Assembly: GCF_018882055.1 (NCBI RefSeq)
Contig: NZ_JACVPF010000001.1
Coordinates: 372,001 to 436,000, forward strand
DNA: 64,000 nt
Reading direction: 5' to 3'
From: Polynucleobacter sp. es-MAR-4
Lineage (GTDB): Bacteria; Pseudomonadota; Gammaproteobacteria; Burkholderiales; Burkholderiaceae
Shown here piece by piece: positions 46,565 to 55,093 of this stretch. The translations under genes were made by a program, and so were the position numbers. Below the pieces are notes generated by a model that saw only the letters and a list, made by a program, of their open reading frames with translations, did no database searches and was not told the origin of the DNA. Every line of letters begins with the position of its first letter. Position 1 is the stretch's first letter.

Positions 46565-47275
46565 TTAGAAATTAATTCTGCTCACGCCAGACGCATTGCT
46601 AACTAACAGGATATTGGCTTTCTCTTTTGCAAATAGGCCAACAGTAATTACGCCAGCAATTTGATTGATTTTCACCTCAAGTGCAATTGGATCTGTAATC
46701 TTCAACCCGGCTACATCCAGAATCCATCCGCCGTTATCTGTTACAAAAGGCTGACTTGGTGTCTGCCCTAAATCTGGACGAGTTTCTTTAGCCATTCTCA
46801 GGGTTACTGTACCGCCCAACTTAGCCAGCTCTTGAGTCACAACCCCTTTAGATAAAGGAATAATCTCCACCGGCAAAGCGAAGTTACCCAAGATCGGCAC
46901 CTGCTTAGAGGAATCGCAAATACAGATAAATTGCTTTGCCATCGAGGCAATAATCTTTTCCCGAGTCAGGGCACCACCACCACCCTTAATCATGTGACCG
47001 GCAGGATCAATTTCATCGGCACCGTCAACATAAGCCGGTAACTGATTTACCTCATTGGGATCTAAGACCTTAAAGCCATGTTTTAGCAGTCGCTCGGTCG
47101 TGGCATTAGAACTGGATACTGTTCCCAAGAAATGTGCCTTATGGGGGGCCAAGGCGTCAATAAAGCAGTTGGCTGTAGACCCCGTTCCAATACCTAGGAT
47201 CTGGCCAGCAGGCAGCTTTAATACCTCATCCCGTGCCGCTTCTCCTACCAATTGCTTTAATTGATCTTGATTCAT
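46565..47275 (-). CDS. rpiA: Ribose-5-phosphate isomerase A
   Basis: 236 residues. It interconverts ribose-5-phosphate and ribulose-5-phosphate in the pentose phosphate pathway. Family motifs are 'ILGIGTGSTANCFIDAL', 'SSNATTERLLKHGF', 'YVDGADEIDPAGHMIKGGGGALTREKIIA' (Asp, Glu and Lys of the active site), 'KQVPILGNFALPVEIIP' and 'VTDNGGWILDV'. It is divergent from tal, another non-oxidative pentose phosphate gene, across 109 bp. It ends against a strong hairpin. Confidence 0.96.
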   Translation of the reverse strand: MNQDQLKQLVGEAARDEVLKLPAGQILGIGTGSTANCFIDALAPHKAHFLGTVSSSNATTERLLKHGFKVLDPNEVNQLPAYVDGADEIDPAGHMIKGGGGALTREKIIASMAKQFICICDSSKQVPILGNFALPVEIIPLSKGVVTQELAKLGGTVTLRMAKETRPDLGQTPSQPFVTDNGGWILDVAGLKITDPIALEVKINQIAGVITVGLFAKEKANILLVSNASGVSRINF

Positions 47276-47325
47276 GATCTTGCTCGATATCCTTATCTGA
47301 ACTGGAACAGTCTTATTTATGCATC

Positions 47326-47337
47326 TATCATATGATA
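47326..47337. promoter_or_regulatory. Perfect palindrome between rpiA and tal
   Basis: TATCATATGATA is a perfect 12-bp palindrome in the middle of the 109-bp divergent gap. It contains a TATGAT hexamer on each strand, so it could be a regulator site or two back-to-back -10 boxes. Neither strand shows a convincing -35 at the right distance. Confidence 0.4.
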
Positions 47338-47384
47338 TTCAATCTGTTTTACTGATTAATTAAATAAGAGCATTCAAGGTCCCG

Positions 47385-48353
47385 ATGACTTCCCACGCTA
47401 CCGCACTGAGCCAACTCAAACAACTGACTACCGTGGTGGCCGATACCGGCGACTTTGAGCGTATGCGGGAATACCAACCGCAGGATGCTACAACCAACCC
47501 ATCCCTGATCCTCAAGGCTGCCCAGCAAGCCAACTATCAGGCATTGGTAAACCAAGTTAAATCAGCTCATCCAGGTATGAAACCAGTCGATTTAGTTGAC
47601 TACATCCTGGCAGCGTTTGGTCTGGAAATTTTGAAGACTGTTCCTGGAAGGGTATCGACCGAGGTTGATGCACGCCTTTCTTTTGATACTCAGGCAACCA
47701 TTATCAAAGCAAAACACCTCATCGCCCTGTATGAGTCCCATGGCATTGATCGCAAACGCGTCTTGATTAAATTAGCCGGCACTTGGGAAGGCATACAGGC
47801 AGCAAAAGCTTTAGAGGCTGAAGGTATTCATTGCAATATGACATTGCTTTTCTCTTTAGTGCAAGCTGCGGCCTGTGGCGCAGTCAATGCGAAATTGATT
47901 TCACCATTTGTGGGTCGTATTACAGATTGGTACAAGGCCAAACTCGGTAGCAACTGGAATGATCTCAATAATGGTGGCGCAAATGACCCTGGCGTTACAT
48001 CAGTCAAACGCATCTTCCACTACTACAAGCATTTCGGCATTGCTACTGAAATCATGGGCGCCAGCTTCCGTAATACCAGCCAAATTCTAGAGCTGGCTGG
48101 GTGTGACTTGCTGACTATCAGCCCAGAGTTGCTGGGCGATCTTCAAAACAGTACGGTAGCGGTCGATAAAAAACTCAATGCCAGCAATGCAGCGAGCGCA
48201 CTAGCCATTGAAAATATCACCCCTCTCAAGTTAGATGAATCCAACTTTAGATTGCAGTTAAATAATGATGCAATGGCCACTGAAAAATTGGCCGAAGGAA
48301 TACGTAATTTCTGCGTCGATACTGAAAAATTAGAGGCGCTTTTAGGTTCTTAA
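47385..48353 (+). CDS. tal: Transaldolase
   Basis: 322 residues, of the classical TalB length. It transfers dihydroxyacetone between sugar phosphates in the non-oxidative pentose phosphate pathway. Seen: '[39 protein letters not shown]', '[19 protein letters not shown]', the Schiff-base Lys in '[20 protein letters not shown]', '[18 protein letters not shown]', '[14 protein letters not shown]' and '[20 protein letters not shown]'. The Ser or Ala usual after the catalytic loop is Gly here (KLAGTWEG), a mild change. Divergent from rpiA; trxC follows after 33 bp. Confidence 0.96.
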   Translation: MTSHATALSQLKQLTTVVADTGDFERMREYQPQDATTNPSLILKAAQQANYQALVNQVKSAHPGMKPVDLVDYILAAFGLEILKTVPGRVSTEVDARLSFDTQATIIKAKHLIALYESHGIDRKRVLIKLAGTWEGIQAAKALEAEGIHCNMTLLFSLVQAAACGAVNAKLISPFVGRITDWYKAKLGSNWNDLNNGGANDPGVTSVKRIFHYYKHFGIATEIMGASFRNTSQILELAGCDLLTISPELLGDLQNSTVAVDKKLNASNAASALAIENITPLKLDESNFRLQLNNDAMATEKLAEGIRNFCVDTEKLEALLGS

Positions 48354-48386
48354 GGTTTTTTTGGATCAATACACCGAGGTATAAAG

Positions 48387-48809
48387 ATGATTATTCATTG
48401 TCCGCATTGCAGCAAAGGCAATCGAGTTCCTGCTAAAAAGCTAAATCAGACTCCTATCTGCGGGGCTTGCAAGCAAGAGCTGCTATCTCTACCCATCAAC
48501 GCAACAGCTACAAATTTCAGCGAGCTAGTAACTCAATCTGTAATGCCGGTGATAGTGGATTTCTGGGCACCATGGTGTGGTCCATGCAAGATGTTTGGGC
48601 CAACCTTTGAGGCAAGCGCTATTGCTCACGCCAATCAAGTGCTATTTGTAAAGGTGAATACCGAGGCAGAGCAACAACTGGGATCGCAGTGGAATATCCG
48701 CTCAATACCAACGCTAGCGGGATTCAAGAATGGCAAAGAAGTTCACCGTATTAGCGGTGCACTACCGCCAGCTCAATTAGAGCAATTTGTGCAGCAACTA
48801 TTTGCTTAA
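48387..48809 (+). CDS. trxC: Thioredoxin 2 (TrxC) with N-terminal zinc motif
   Basis: 140 residues. It begins with the zinc-binding stretch 'IIHCPHCSKGNRVP' and 'ICGACKQELL' (two CxxC pairs, residues 4-29) typical of Trx2. The thioredoxin fold follows, with active site WCGPC in 'VDFWAPWCGPCKMFGP', the cis-Pro in 'IRSIPTLAGFKNGKEV', and 'SGALPPAQLEQFV' at the end. Trx2 reduces protein disulphides and is often induced by oxidative stress. GAGG lies before the ATG. It is convergent with the small DUF2892 gene, 11 bp apart. Confidence 0.95.
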   Translation: MIIHCPHCSKGNRVPAKKLNQTPICGACKQELLSLPINATATNFSELVTQSVMPVIVDFWAPWCGPCKMFGPTFEASAIAHANQVLFVKVNTEAEQQLGSQWNIRSIPTLAGFKNGKEVHRISGALPPAQLEQFVQQLFA

Positions 48810-48820
48810 GGTATTGCTGC

Positions 48821-49006
48821 TTACTTCTTAGCAGTATTGATACCTAAAATGCTATAGGCTGGGCAATTGCCAATCATTCCAGTAAGCAGTGGGATGATGC
48901 CGATCCAAGCCCAAGGGCCAGTAATTCCAAAACCTGCAAGGCCCATCAAGGTAACGCCAACAGTCATTCGTAGAACGCGGTCAGTGTGTCCGATATTGCA
49001 TTTCAT
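48821..49006 (-). CDS. DUF2892 family small membrane protein
   Basis: 61 residues. 'MKCNIGHTDRVLRMTVGV' followed by two hydrophobic hairpin helices ('LMGLAGFGITGPWAWIGIIPLLTGMIGNCPAYSILGI') is the DUF2892 / YgaP C-terminal membrane motif. YgaP itself carries a rhodanese domain, which is lacking here. The conserved 'GNCPAYSILG' with a Cys near the membrane face is present. Function unknown; perhaps sulphur- or redox-related by family association. GAGG precedes the ATG. The rlmB gene lies upstream in the opposite orientation sense of operon order, with a 32-bp gap after it ends. Confidence 0.85.
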   Translation of the reverse strand: MKCNIGHTDRVLRMTVGVTLMGLAGFGITGPWAWIGIIPLLTGMIGNCPAYSILGINTAKK

Positions 49007-49038
49007 AGTAGCCTCTTGAATGGATAGAGTAATACGTA

Positions 49039-49794
49039 TTATTTAGCTTCTTTAGCAAAACGCTGTCTTAGTGCTTCATACAAGCATACGCCACTCGCCA
49101 CAGAAACATTCAAACTCTCGACTACACCCTTCATTGGAATGCGCACCAACTCATCACAAGTTTCGCGGGTTAAGCGGCGCATGCCCTCACCCTCTGCACC
49201 CATGACAATACCAATTGGACCGGTGAGATCGAGATCGTAAATCGATTTTTCAGCTTCGTCATCAGTGCCAATGAGCCAAACACCAGCTTCTTGCATCTCT
49301 TTCATGCTGCGAACCAAGTTGGTGACTGTAATTACTGGCATGACCTCAGAAGCGCCGCTCGATACCTTGCTTACAGTAGCGTTAATGGAAGCCGAACGAT
49401 CCTTAGGAATCACTACTGCATCAACACCAGCACCGTCAGCCACACGCAAGCATGCACCGAAATTATGGGGATCAGTTACACCATCCAATACCAAGAACAT
49501 CACTTTGCTTTGATTGCTTTCGGCATCCTCTACCACTTCGGTAATGGTGCGTGCAATCGTCATCTTCTCAGCCAGAGCAACTACACCTTGATGGCGATCA
49601 TGTCCTGCTAGCTTATGGAGGCGCTCAGAATCAGCGGCATGCAATCTTTCGCCCAAGATCTCTTCGGCCTGCTTGAGAAAATCACCCATTCGACGATCAC
49701 GACGACTCGGATCAAAATAAACCGCCTTTAAACTCGCAGCATCCACCCGTAAGCGCGCTTGTACTGCATGAAAACCAACCAATATTTGCTTCAT
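49039..49794 (-). CDS. rlmB: 23S rRNA (guanosine-2'-O)-methyltransferase RlmB
   Basis: 251 residues of the SpoU (SPOUT knot) family. It methylates the ribose of G2251 in 23S rRNA. Seen: N-terminal substrate-binding domain ('ILVGFHAVQARLR'), then the three SPOUT motifs 'LVLDGVTDPHNFGACLRVADGAGVDAVVIPKDRSA' (motif 1), 'GIVMGAEGEGMRRLTRETCDELVRIPM' (motif 2) and 'VESLNVSVASGVCLYEALRQR' (motif 3). It lies 29 bp downstream of rnr on the same strand; the rnr-rlmB order is conserved in many proteobacteria. Confidence 0.96.
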   Translation of the reverse strand: MKQILVGFHAVQARLRVDAASLKAVYFDPSRRDRRMGDFLKQAEEILGERLHAADSERLHKLAGHDRHQGVVALAEKMTIARTITEVVEDAESNQSKVMFLVLDGVTDPHNFGACLRVADGAGVDAVVIPKDRSASINATVSKVSSGASEVMPVITVTNLVRSMKEMQEAGVWLIGTDDEAEKSIYDLDLTGPIGIVMGAEGEGMRRLTRETCDELVRIPMKGVVESLNVSVASGVCLYEALRQRFAKEAK

Positions 49795-49823
49795 CTTTGC
49801 TTATCTCGATTCTGTATTGCTAA

Positions 49824-52235
49824 TTATTTACGGCGCGCTTTAGTACTGCGAACGGGTGGCTTTGTACCAGCCGGTTTGCCGGTAGGCCTTGAAGGCTTTC
49901 CGGGCTTACCAGACTTAGCGACTTTACTTGCTGTTCGTCCAGCTTGATTCTTCGACTGATTGGCACCAAGATTACCAGCAGACTTAGCGGCATTGACGTT
50001 GATGCCAGAGTGCTTCTGCGGCTCTTTGCTGCCAGGGCGACCTTTTTTAGGGGCAGCCTTTTTATTAGGCCTACCAGTGTCGCTAGCCAAAATAATTTGA
50101 CGGCGATTCGTAGTTCCACCTGGCTCCAGGCCGACGGACTTGACAAGACTAAATTCAATCTTACGAGCATCCAAATCAACGCGGCTTACTAGAACATGCA
50201 CGCGATCACCTAAGCGATAACGAATGCCCGTTCTCTCACCACGAAGTTCTTGACGAGCTTCGTCATATTGGAAGTAATCACCACCCAATTCGGTGACATG
50301 AACCATACCCTCAACAAAGAGATTTTCTAGCTGAATAAATAAACCGAAAGACGCGACACCAGTAACTGTGCCGGCATATTCCTGACCTAAATGATCACGC
50401 ATGTAGTAGCACTTGAGCCATGCTTCAACATCACGGGATGCTTCATCAGCACGACGCTCATTAGATGAACAATGAACCCCTAATTGACCCCAAATTGGCA
50501 AGGAAGCATTTGCCCCCTTCGGCAGTTTAGGTAAACGTGTACCGTTAGCTGCAGCCTCTTTGGCATCGTTGTGAGATTTTTTAGCATTTACCGCATTCTC
50601 ACGACCTTTACCTTTACGCGGCAGCGTGAGATTCAGTGGCACTTTGGGTGGCAGAACAGGCGTATAGGGCTTTTTAGCCAAAATCGCCTTAATCACTCGG
50701 TGTGTCAACAGATCTGGATAGCGTCGAATCGGGCTTGTGAAATGCGAATAAGCAGGATAGGCAAGACCAAAGTGACCTTCGTTATCCGGTTGATACATCG
50801 CCTGTTGCATAGAACGTAAAACAACGGACTGAAGCATATTGGCATCAGGACGCTCTTTGATTTCGCGCATGAGCTTGGCGTAGTCTTTTGGTTTTGGCTT
50901 TTCACCACCACCCAAGGACAGGCCAGAGGTGCGTAAGACTTGACGCAAAGTAACTAATTTTTCTTCAGAGGGTTCAGCGTGGACACGATACAAGCTGAGA
51001 TGCTTGTTCTTATCAATAAAGTCGGCAGCACAAACGTTGGCTGTCAACATGCACTCTTCGATCAAGCGATGTGCATCATTACGTAAGCGCGGCTCAATAC
51101 GCAGAATCTTACCCAGCTCATTACTGATAATTTGGGTTTCAGTAGTTTCAAATTCGATAGCTCCACGTTTTTGGCGTGCGTCCAATAGAATTTTGTATAA
51201 GGAGTAGAGATTAGTCAGCAATGGCCTGAACTCAGCAAAACGCGTTGCTTCAGGACCTTTGCTATTCGAAAGAATCTCCCATACCGTATCGTACGTAAAA
51301 CGTTGAGCAGAATGCATTACTGCTGGATAGAACTGATACGCAAGCACTACTCCATTGTTGTCCACAACAGAGTCACACACCATACACAGACGATCAACTC
51401 CAGGGTTTAAAGAGCAAAGACCATTGGAGATCTTCTCTGGCAACATTGGTATCACCCGTCTTGGGAAATACACTGAAGTTGCTCGTAGAAGACCCTCATC
51501 ATCCAAAGGCTGGCCAGGCTTTACATAATGAGATACGTCGGCAATCGCCACAATCAGACGCCAAGCTTTGCTCTTGCCGTACATGACTGGCTCGCAGTAC
51601 ACCGCATCATCAAAGTCACGAGCATCGGCACCATCAATGGTGACCAAAGGAACGTCACGCAAATCCACGCGACCTTCAAGATCGGATTGCTGAACAGTAT
51701 CTGGCAATGCATCTGCCTCTTTTTTTACTGCAGCTGAAAACTCATGGGGAACACCATATTTACGGACGGCGATTTCAATTTCCATGCCGGGGTCATCAAT
51801 TTCACCCAAGACCTCAACAACACGGCCTACAGCCTGACGATAGCTATCTGGATAGTCGATGATCTCGACACTCACCACTTGACCTAATTTGGCATTGCCC
51901 TGACCTTTTGGTGGAATCAAAATATCGTGACCGATACGCTTGTCTTCCGGCGCAACAATCAAAACACCATTCTCATTTAAGAGGCGACCAATAACGACTT
52001 TATTGGCGTGCAAAATCACGTCAACGATCTGACCCTCTGGTCGACCACGACGATCTGTTCCTAATACTCTGACATTGACCCTATCTCCGTGCATGACGCG
52101 GGACATTTCTCTTTCAGATAGAAAAATATCTTCACCACCGTCATCCGGGATCACAAATCCAAATCCATCTCGGTGGCCTTGGACTGTCCCTAAGCGGTCA
52201 GCCTCTCGTGGCACCAAGTTTTTTGCTTTACGCAT
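49824..52235 (-). CDS. rnr: Ribonuclease R
   Basis: 803 residues. A 3'-5' exoribonuclease that degrades structured RNA and works with tmRNA in quality control. The N-terminal cold-shock domains begin 'LGTVQGHRDGFGFVIPDDGGEDIFLSEREMSRVMHGDRV'. The RNB catalytic domain has 'DLRDVPLVTIDGADARDFDDAVYCE' (the metal-binding aspartates), 'RRVIPMLPEKISNGLCSLNPGVDRLCMVC' and 'HFTSPIRRYPDLLTHRVIK'. An S1 domain ('EYAGTVTGVASFGLFIQLENLFVEGMVHVTELG') is followed by a Lys/Arg/Gly/Pro-rich disordered tail of about 90 residues. An insert of about 45 basic residues ('LPRKGKGRENAVNAKKSHNDAKE') lies between RNB and the S1 region and looks lineage-specific. Confidence 0.96.
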   Translation of the reverse strand: MRKAKNLVPREADRLGTVQGHRDGFGFVIPDDGGEDIFLSEREMSRVMHGDRVNVRVLGTDRRGRPEGQIVDVILHANKVVIGRLLNENGVLIVAPEDKRIGHDILIPPKGQGNAKLGQVVSVEIIDYPDSYRQAVGRVVEVLGEIDDPGMEIEIAVRKYGVPHEFSAAVKKEADALPDTVQQSDLEGRVDLRDVPLVTIDGADARDFDDAVYCEPVMYGKSKAWRLIVAIADVSHYVKPGQPLDDEGLLRATSVYFPRRVIPMLPEKISNGLCSLNPGVDRLCMVCDSVVDNNGVVLAYQFYPAVMHSAQRFTYDTVWEILSNSKGPEATRFAEFRPLLTNLYSLYKILLDARQKRGAIEFETTETQIISNELGKILRIEPRLRNDAHRLIEECMLTANVCAADFIDKNKHLSLYRVHAEPSEEKLVTLRQVLRTSGLSLGGGEKPKPKDYAKLMREIKERPDANMLQSVVLRSMQQAMYQPDNEGHFGLAYPAYSHFTSPIRRYPDLLTHRVIKAILAKKPYTPVLPPKVPLNLTLPRKGKGRENAVNAKKSHNDAKEAAANGTRLPKLPKGANASLPIWGQLGVHCSSNERRADEASRDVEAWLKCYYMRDHLGQEYAGTVTGVASFGLFIQLENLFVEGMVHVTELGGDYFQYDEARQELRGERTGIRYRLGDRVHVLVSRVDLDARKIEFSLVKSVGLEPGGTTNRRQIILASDTGRPNKKAAPKKGRPGSKEPQKHSGINVNAAKSAGNLGANQSKNQAGRTASKVAKSGKPGKPSRPTGKPAGTKPPVRSTKARRK

Positions 52236-52364
52236 TTAATTCCTTCGGCAATACATGCCTTATATATCAATGATTATTCTTGCTTAGGCTACTGTATCAA
52301 ACCACTCGGTCTGAAGGGAAAAAGCCAAAAGAGGTTAGAAAGTGGGCCAAAAGGCGCATACCTT

Positions 52365-52370
52365 TATAAT
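52365..52370 (+). promoter_or_regulatory. -10 box of tRNA-Leu
   Basis: A perfect TATAAT ends nine bases before the first tRNA base, so the primary transcript has a 5' leader of only about one or two bases. No clear -35 hexamer lies 16-18 bp upstream. Confidence 0.5.
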
Positions 52371-52378
52371 AACGGCAT

Positions 52379-52465
52379 GCCCAGGTGGCGAAATTGGTAG
52401 ACGCACCAGCTTCAGGTGCTGGCGATCGTAAGGTTGTGGGGGTTCGAGTCCCTTCCTGGGCACCA
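52379..52465 (+). tRNA. tRNA-Leu (anticodon CAG)
   Basis: An 87-nt cloverleaf: acceptor GCCCAGG / CCTGGGC, D-arm with 'GGTAGACGC', anticodon stem CCAGC / GCTGG around the loop TTCAGGT (anticodon CAG, codon CUG), a long variable arm typical of Leu, T-arm loop GTTCGAGTC, discriminator A and an encoded CCA (52463-52465). It stands alone. No integrase or duplicated 3' end is seen nearby, so it is not an occupied attachment site. Confidence 0.97.
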
Positions 52466-52487
52466 AATACACCTACAAAACCTATAT

Positions 52488-52508
52488 GGGGACTAAATAG
52501 CCCCTTTT
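52488..52508 (+). terminator. Terminator of tRNA-Leu
   Basis: GGGG-A-CTA and TAG-CCCC form a short GC-rich stem with a bulged A, followed by TTTT. It lies 22 bp after the tRNA and just before the end of the leftward unknown gene. Confidence 0.65.
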
Positions 52509-52518
52509 CAATAGACGC

Positions 52519-53016
52519 TTAAATTCCCATCGTTCGATGCAAGATCTTGGGTTTCATTTCATCCCAGAGACTTTCAAACTCCTCCGCCCTATCCTCCGAT
52601 AGCTTAATAGGCTCAAAGAGGCCGCTAAAGAAGATAGTCTTTTTGGGCGCCAAGGTCTTTTCAAACTCAGTAAGTCCAATCGGCTTATCGTCAATATCCC
52701 GAGTTAATTGAGCTGAACACACAATCGCCTCAGCGTCATCTTGATCGATTACTGCAAACTCAATCAACTGCTGGGATTTCTCAAGGATGACCAAGGTCCC
52801 TCGCGCGTAGCAAACCGCCTCATGTTCCTGGACGATATAGACCAAGAACTGATCTTCCTCATCCTTATCCATGCGCAGATCATCAATGAAAAAGAGGTAT
52901 TGATCACCACTCCCATTAACCAAAGTAAATACCTTCGGAATCACACCATGCCCTAAAGCAAGATTACGGTAATAAGAAGAGAGTTCAACAGCTAGGTTTT
53001 CGGCAAAGAGATGCAT
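52519..53016 (-). CDS. Conserved-looking hypothetical protein, acidic, cytoplasmic
   Basis: 165 residues from ATG 53016; a TTG at 53025 would add three residues. I do not recognise the family. It has no signal peptide or membrane segment and is acidic ('DDLRMDKDEEDQF', 'DQDDAEAIV', 'SEDRAEEFESLWDEM'). Predicted strands alternate in the middle ('KVFTLVNGSGDQYLFFIDDL', 'FLVYIVQEHEAVCYARGTLVILE'), suggesting a beta-sandwich or PAS-like core with a C-terminal helix. Two Cys are present but not paired as CxxC. No promoter or ribosome-binding site is obvious. Codon use looks like its neighbours. Its operon context is unclear, with a dienelactone hydrolase gene 54 bp upstream. Confidence 0.7.
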   Translation of the reverse strand: MHLFAENLAVELSSYYRNLALGHGVIPKVFTLVNGSGDQYLFFIDDLRMDKDEEDQFLVYIVQEHEAVCYARGTLVILEKSQQLIEFAVIDQDDAEAIVCSAQLTRDIDDKPIGLTEFEKTLAPKKTIFFSGLFEPIKLSEDRAEEFESLWDEMKPKILHRTMGI

Positions 53017-53070
53017 GATAAGCAATGAAAAAAGTGGGGGAAATTATTCAGTAAGAGTATTTAGTAGCCC

Positions 53071-53757
53071 TTAATTACTGAGTGCATTCTTTAGAAAAGT
53101 CATAGTACGTTCCCAGGCTAATTGTGCGGCAGCTGGGTTGTACTGTAATGGAGGCAGGCCTCTCGAATCTGACTTAGGATTAGCAAATGCATGCTTAGCA
53201 TCATAGCGCTGGAAGTCATATGAGACGCCGGCTGCCTTGAGCTTTTCCTCAAGTTGATCAACACCAGCGATAGAGAAAAATTCATCATGAAGAGCCCAAT
53301 GGGCCAACATTGGTTTTTTAATGGCCGCAGCATCAACATACTCCAATGGAGGGTAGCCATACCAAACCACTGTTCCATCAGACTCAGGAACAAGTCCAGC
53401 AGATAAGACCGTAAGCGCACCACCCATACAAAAACCCGTGACAGCAACCTTATTACTACGAGTTTGCTTGAGATACTGAACAGCACCTCGGATATCTTGG
53501 CTAGCAGCATCTGCAAAATTAAGATCATTCATTAGATGTTCGGCTTCATTTGCCTCTAGAGCAAGTTTGCCACGATAAAGATCTGGAACCAAGGCGCGAT
53601 AGCCTGCATCCGCCAAACGATTGGCAACATTTTTAATCTCATCATCCAGGCCCCACCATTCTTGAATCACAACTATGCCAGGAGCATTTTTTGCATCTAC
53701 CGGCTCAACCAAATACGCGCTGCTAGATTTACCATCAGGTCTTTGAAATGTGATCAT
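53071..53757 (-). CDS. Dienelactone hydrolase family protein
   Basis: 228 residues, alpha/beta hydrolase fold. The nucleophile is Cys in 'VTGFCMGGALTVLSAG', the acid Asp in 'WALHDEFFSI', and the His in 'YDAKHAFANP', the Cys-Asp-His triad of the family. 'GIVVIQEWWGLDDEIKNVANRLADAGYRALVPDLYRG' holds the conserved Glu and Trp near the active site. True dienelactone hydrolases open lactones in chlorocatechol breakdown; no such pathway is nearby, so the substrate is unknown. ATG 53757 is chosen over GTG 53760. It follows the MFS gene by 27 bp on the same strand. Confidence 0.92.
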   Translation of the reverse strand: MITFQRPDGKSSSAYLVEPVDAKNAPGIVVIQEWWGLDDEIKNVANRLADAGYRALVPDLYRGKLALEANEAEHLMNDLNFADAASQDIRGAVQYLKQTRSNKVAVTGFCMGGALTVLSAGLVPESDGTVVWYGYPPLEYVDAAAIKKPMLAHWALHDEFFSIAGVDQLEEKLKAAGVSYDFQRYDAKHAFANPKSDSRGLPPLQYNPAAAQLAWERTMTFLKNALSN

Positions 53758-53784
53758 CACAATCTTTCTTTAAAAAAAATGGGT

Positions 53785-55014
53785 TTACTTCGCTTGTTTG
53801 TCAGTGTGAATATAGCCCACCAACCAGAATGTAAGCAAGCCACATAAAGCCGCTCCATAGCCAACCAGGTTGTAGTGCTCCATCTTGCCATCACTGCCAA
53901 TAGTCACGACCACTCCAGCAATCACAGAGGCCAGACCGGATGCCAGCATCTGCACAGAACCTACGAGACTCATAAAGGTTCCCCGTATTTTGGCCTCTAC
54001 CACTTGACTCACAATGGCCATCGCCGGAATCATGCGGCCAGAAACCAAGACAAAAAATGCGGTGGAATTAATCAATACCACCCAAAGCGGCACCGGCATC
54101 AGATTGGTTGTCACCAGTAAAGGAGCAAGACTAATCACCGCAAGCACTCTAAATACTTTGACCTTGCCGTAACGATCGGCCATATGACCAATGATGCGGG
54201 AACTCATGAGTGTGGCTATACCACCGCAAAGATAGATTAAAGAAATATAGGAGTTATCAATTCCCACATTGGATGTCAGATAGAGGGCGATATAGGGAAT
54301 CACGGAAAATCCGGTCAACATAATTAGCGCCATAAAGATAAATGCACGCAGATGCTGATGAGCAAAAAAGATATTCCAGATTTGACGGAGGCGACTACCC
54401 TCGTGGGTATGTCCCAAGTGCCCAGAAATCTTAGGGATATTGCGATAGCCTAAATACAAGATGAGGCTTGATATCAAAGCGATAAAGATGAATGGTGCAC
54501 GCCATCCTAAGGATGGAATGTTATTGGCCAGAAATAAACTTAAGGGAACTCCGGCTACTGTCGATACAGAGAATGCCGACATTACCGTACCCAAGGCCTT
54601 GCCTCTGCGTTCGAACGGTATTGAATCTGCAATGATGGTTTGAACTAATGAACCCAAGATGCCACCAAATGCGCCTGCAAATGCGCGAGCAATAAATAGC
54701 GAATGGTAATCGGGGGCTAAACCACAAACTAAGGTAGCAATAATGAAGCAGGCATAAAGACTGAGTAGAAGCACCCTTCTCTCAAAGCGATCAACAAAGT
54801 AGGTAGCAAAGACACCGGCAATGGCTGCGGCAAAAGTATAGGAAGAGAGTAGCAAGCCAAACTCATGCGTATTGATGTTGAGCTCTCGAATAAATTCGGG
54901 ACCCAAGGGCATCATGATCATGAAGTCCAGGATGTGTGTGAACTGAATTCCGGCCAGAGAGAATAAGAAAAAACGTTCTTTGCTCTTTCCGCCTGGCATG
55001 TGATGCTCGGTCAA
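53785..55014 (-). CDS. Major facilitator superfamily transporter
   Basis: 409 residues with 12 hydrophobic segments. The N-terminal half shows 'FTHILDFMIMMPLGPEFIRELNINTHEFGLLLSSYTFAAAIAGVFATYFVDRFERR', with the MFS signature between helices 2 and 3, and 'GGILGSLVQTIIADSIPFERRGKALGTVMSAFSVSTVAGVPLSLFLANNI', typical of the drug-resistance / AraJ-type DHA1 group. The C-terminal half has 'IIGHMADRYGKVKVF'. Substrate unknown; sugar, arabinose-polymer or drug efflux are all possible. It is divergent from an ion-channel-like gene across 79 bp. Confidence 0.9.
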   Translation of the reverse strand: MTEHHMPGGKSKERFFLFSLAGIQFTHILDFMIMMPLGPEFIRELNINTHEFGLLLSSYTFAAAIAGVFATYFVDRFERRVLLLSLYACFIIATLVCGLAPDYHSLFIARAFAGAFGGILGSLVQTIIADSIPFERRGKALGTVMSAFSVSTVAGVPLSLFLANNIPSLGWRAPFIFIALISSLILYLGYRNIPKISGHLGHTHEGSRLRQIWNIFFAHQHLRAFIFMALIMLTGFSVIPYIALYLTSNVGIDNSYISLIYLCGGIATLMSSRIIGHMADRYGKVKVFRVLAVISLAPLLVTTNLMPVPLWVVLINSTAFFVLVSGRMIPAMAIVSQVVEAKIRGTFMSLVGSVQMLASGLASVIAGVVVTIGSDGKMEHYNLVGYGAALCGLLTFWLVGYIHTDKQAK

Positions 55015-55093
55015 GGGTTTCTTTACATGAAATTAGAGATGTGCCATTATCAACCCACCTAGAATCCAATGCCCAAGCTTCCTTGCACACCCC

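Noticed and set aside
52379-52465. tRNA-Leu as an integration site for a genomic island
   Set aside because: No integrase, no repeated tRNA 3' end and ordinary housekeeping-like neighbours on both sides.
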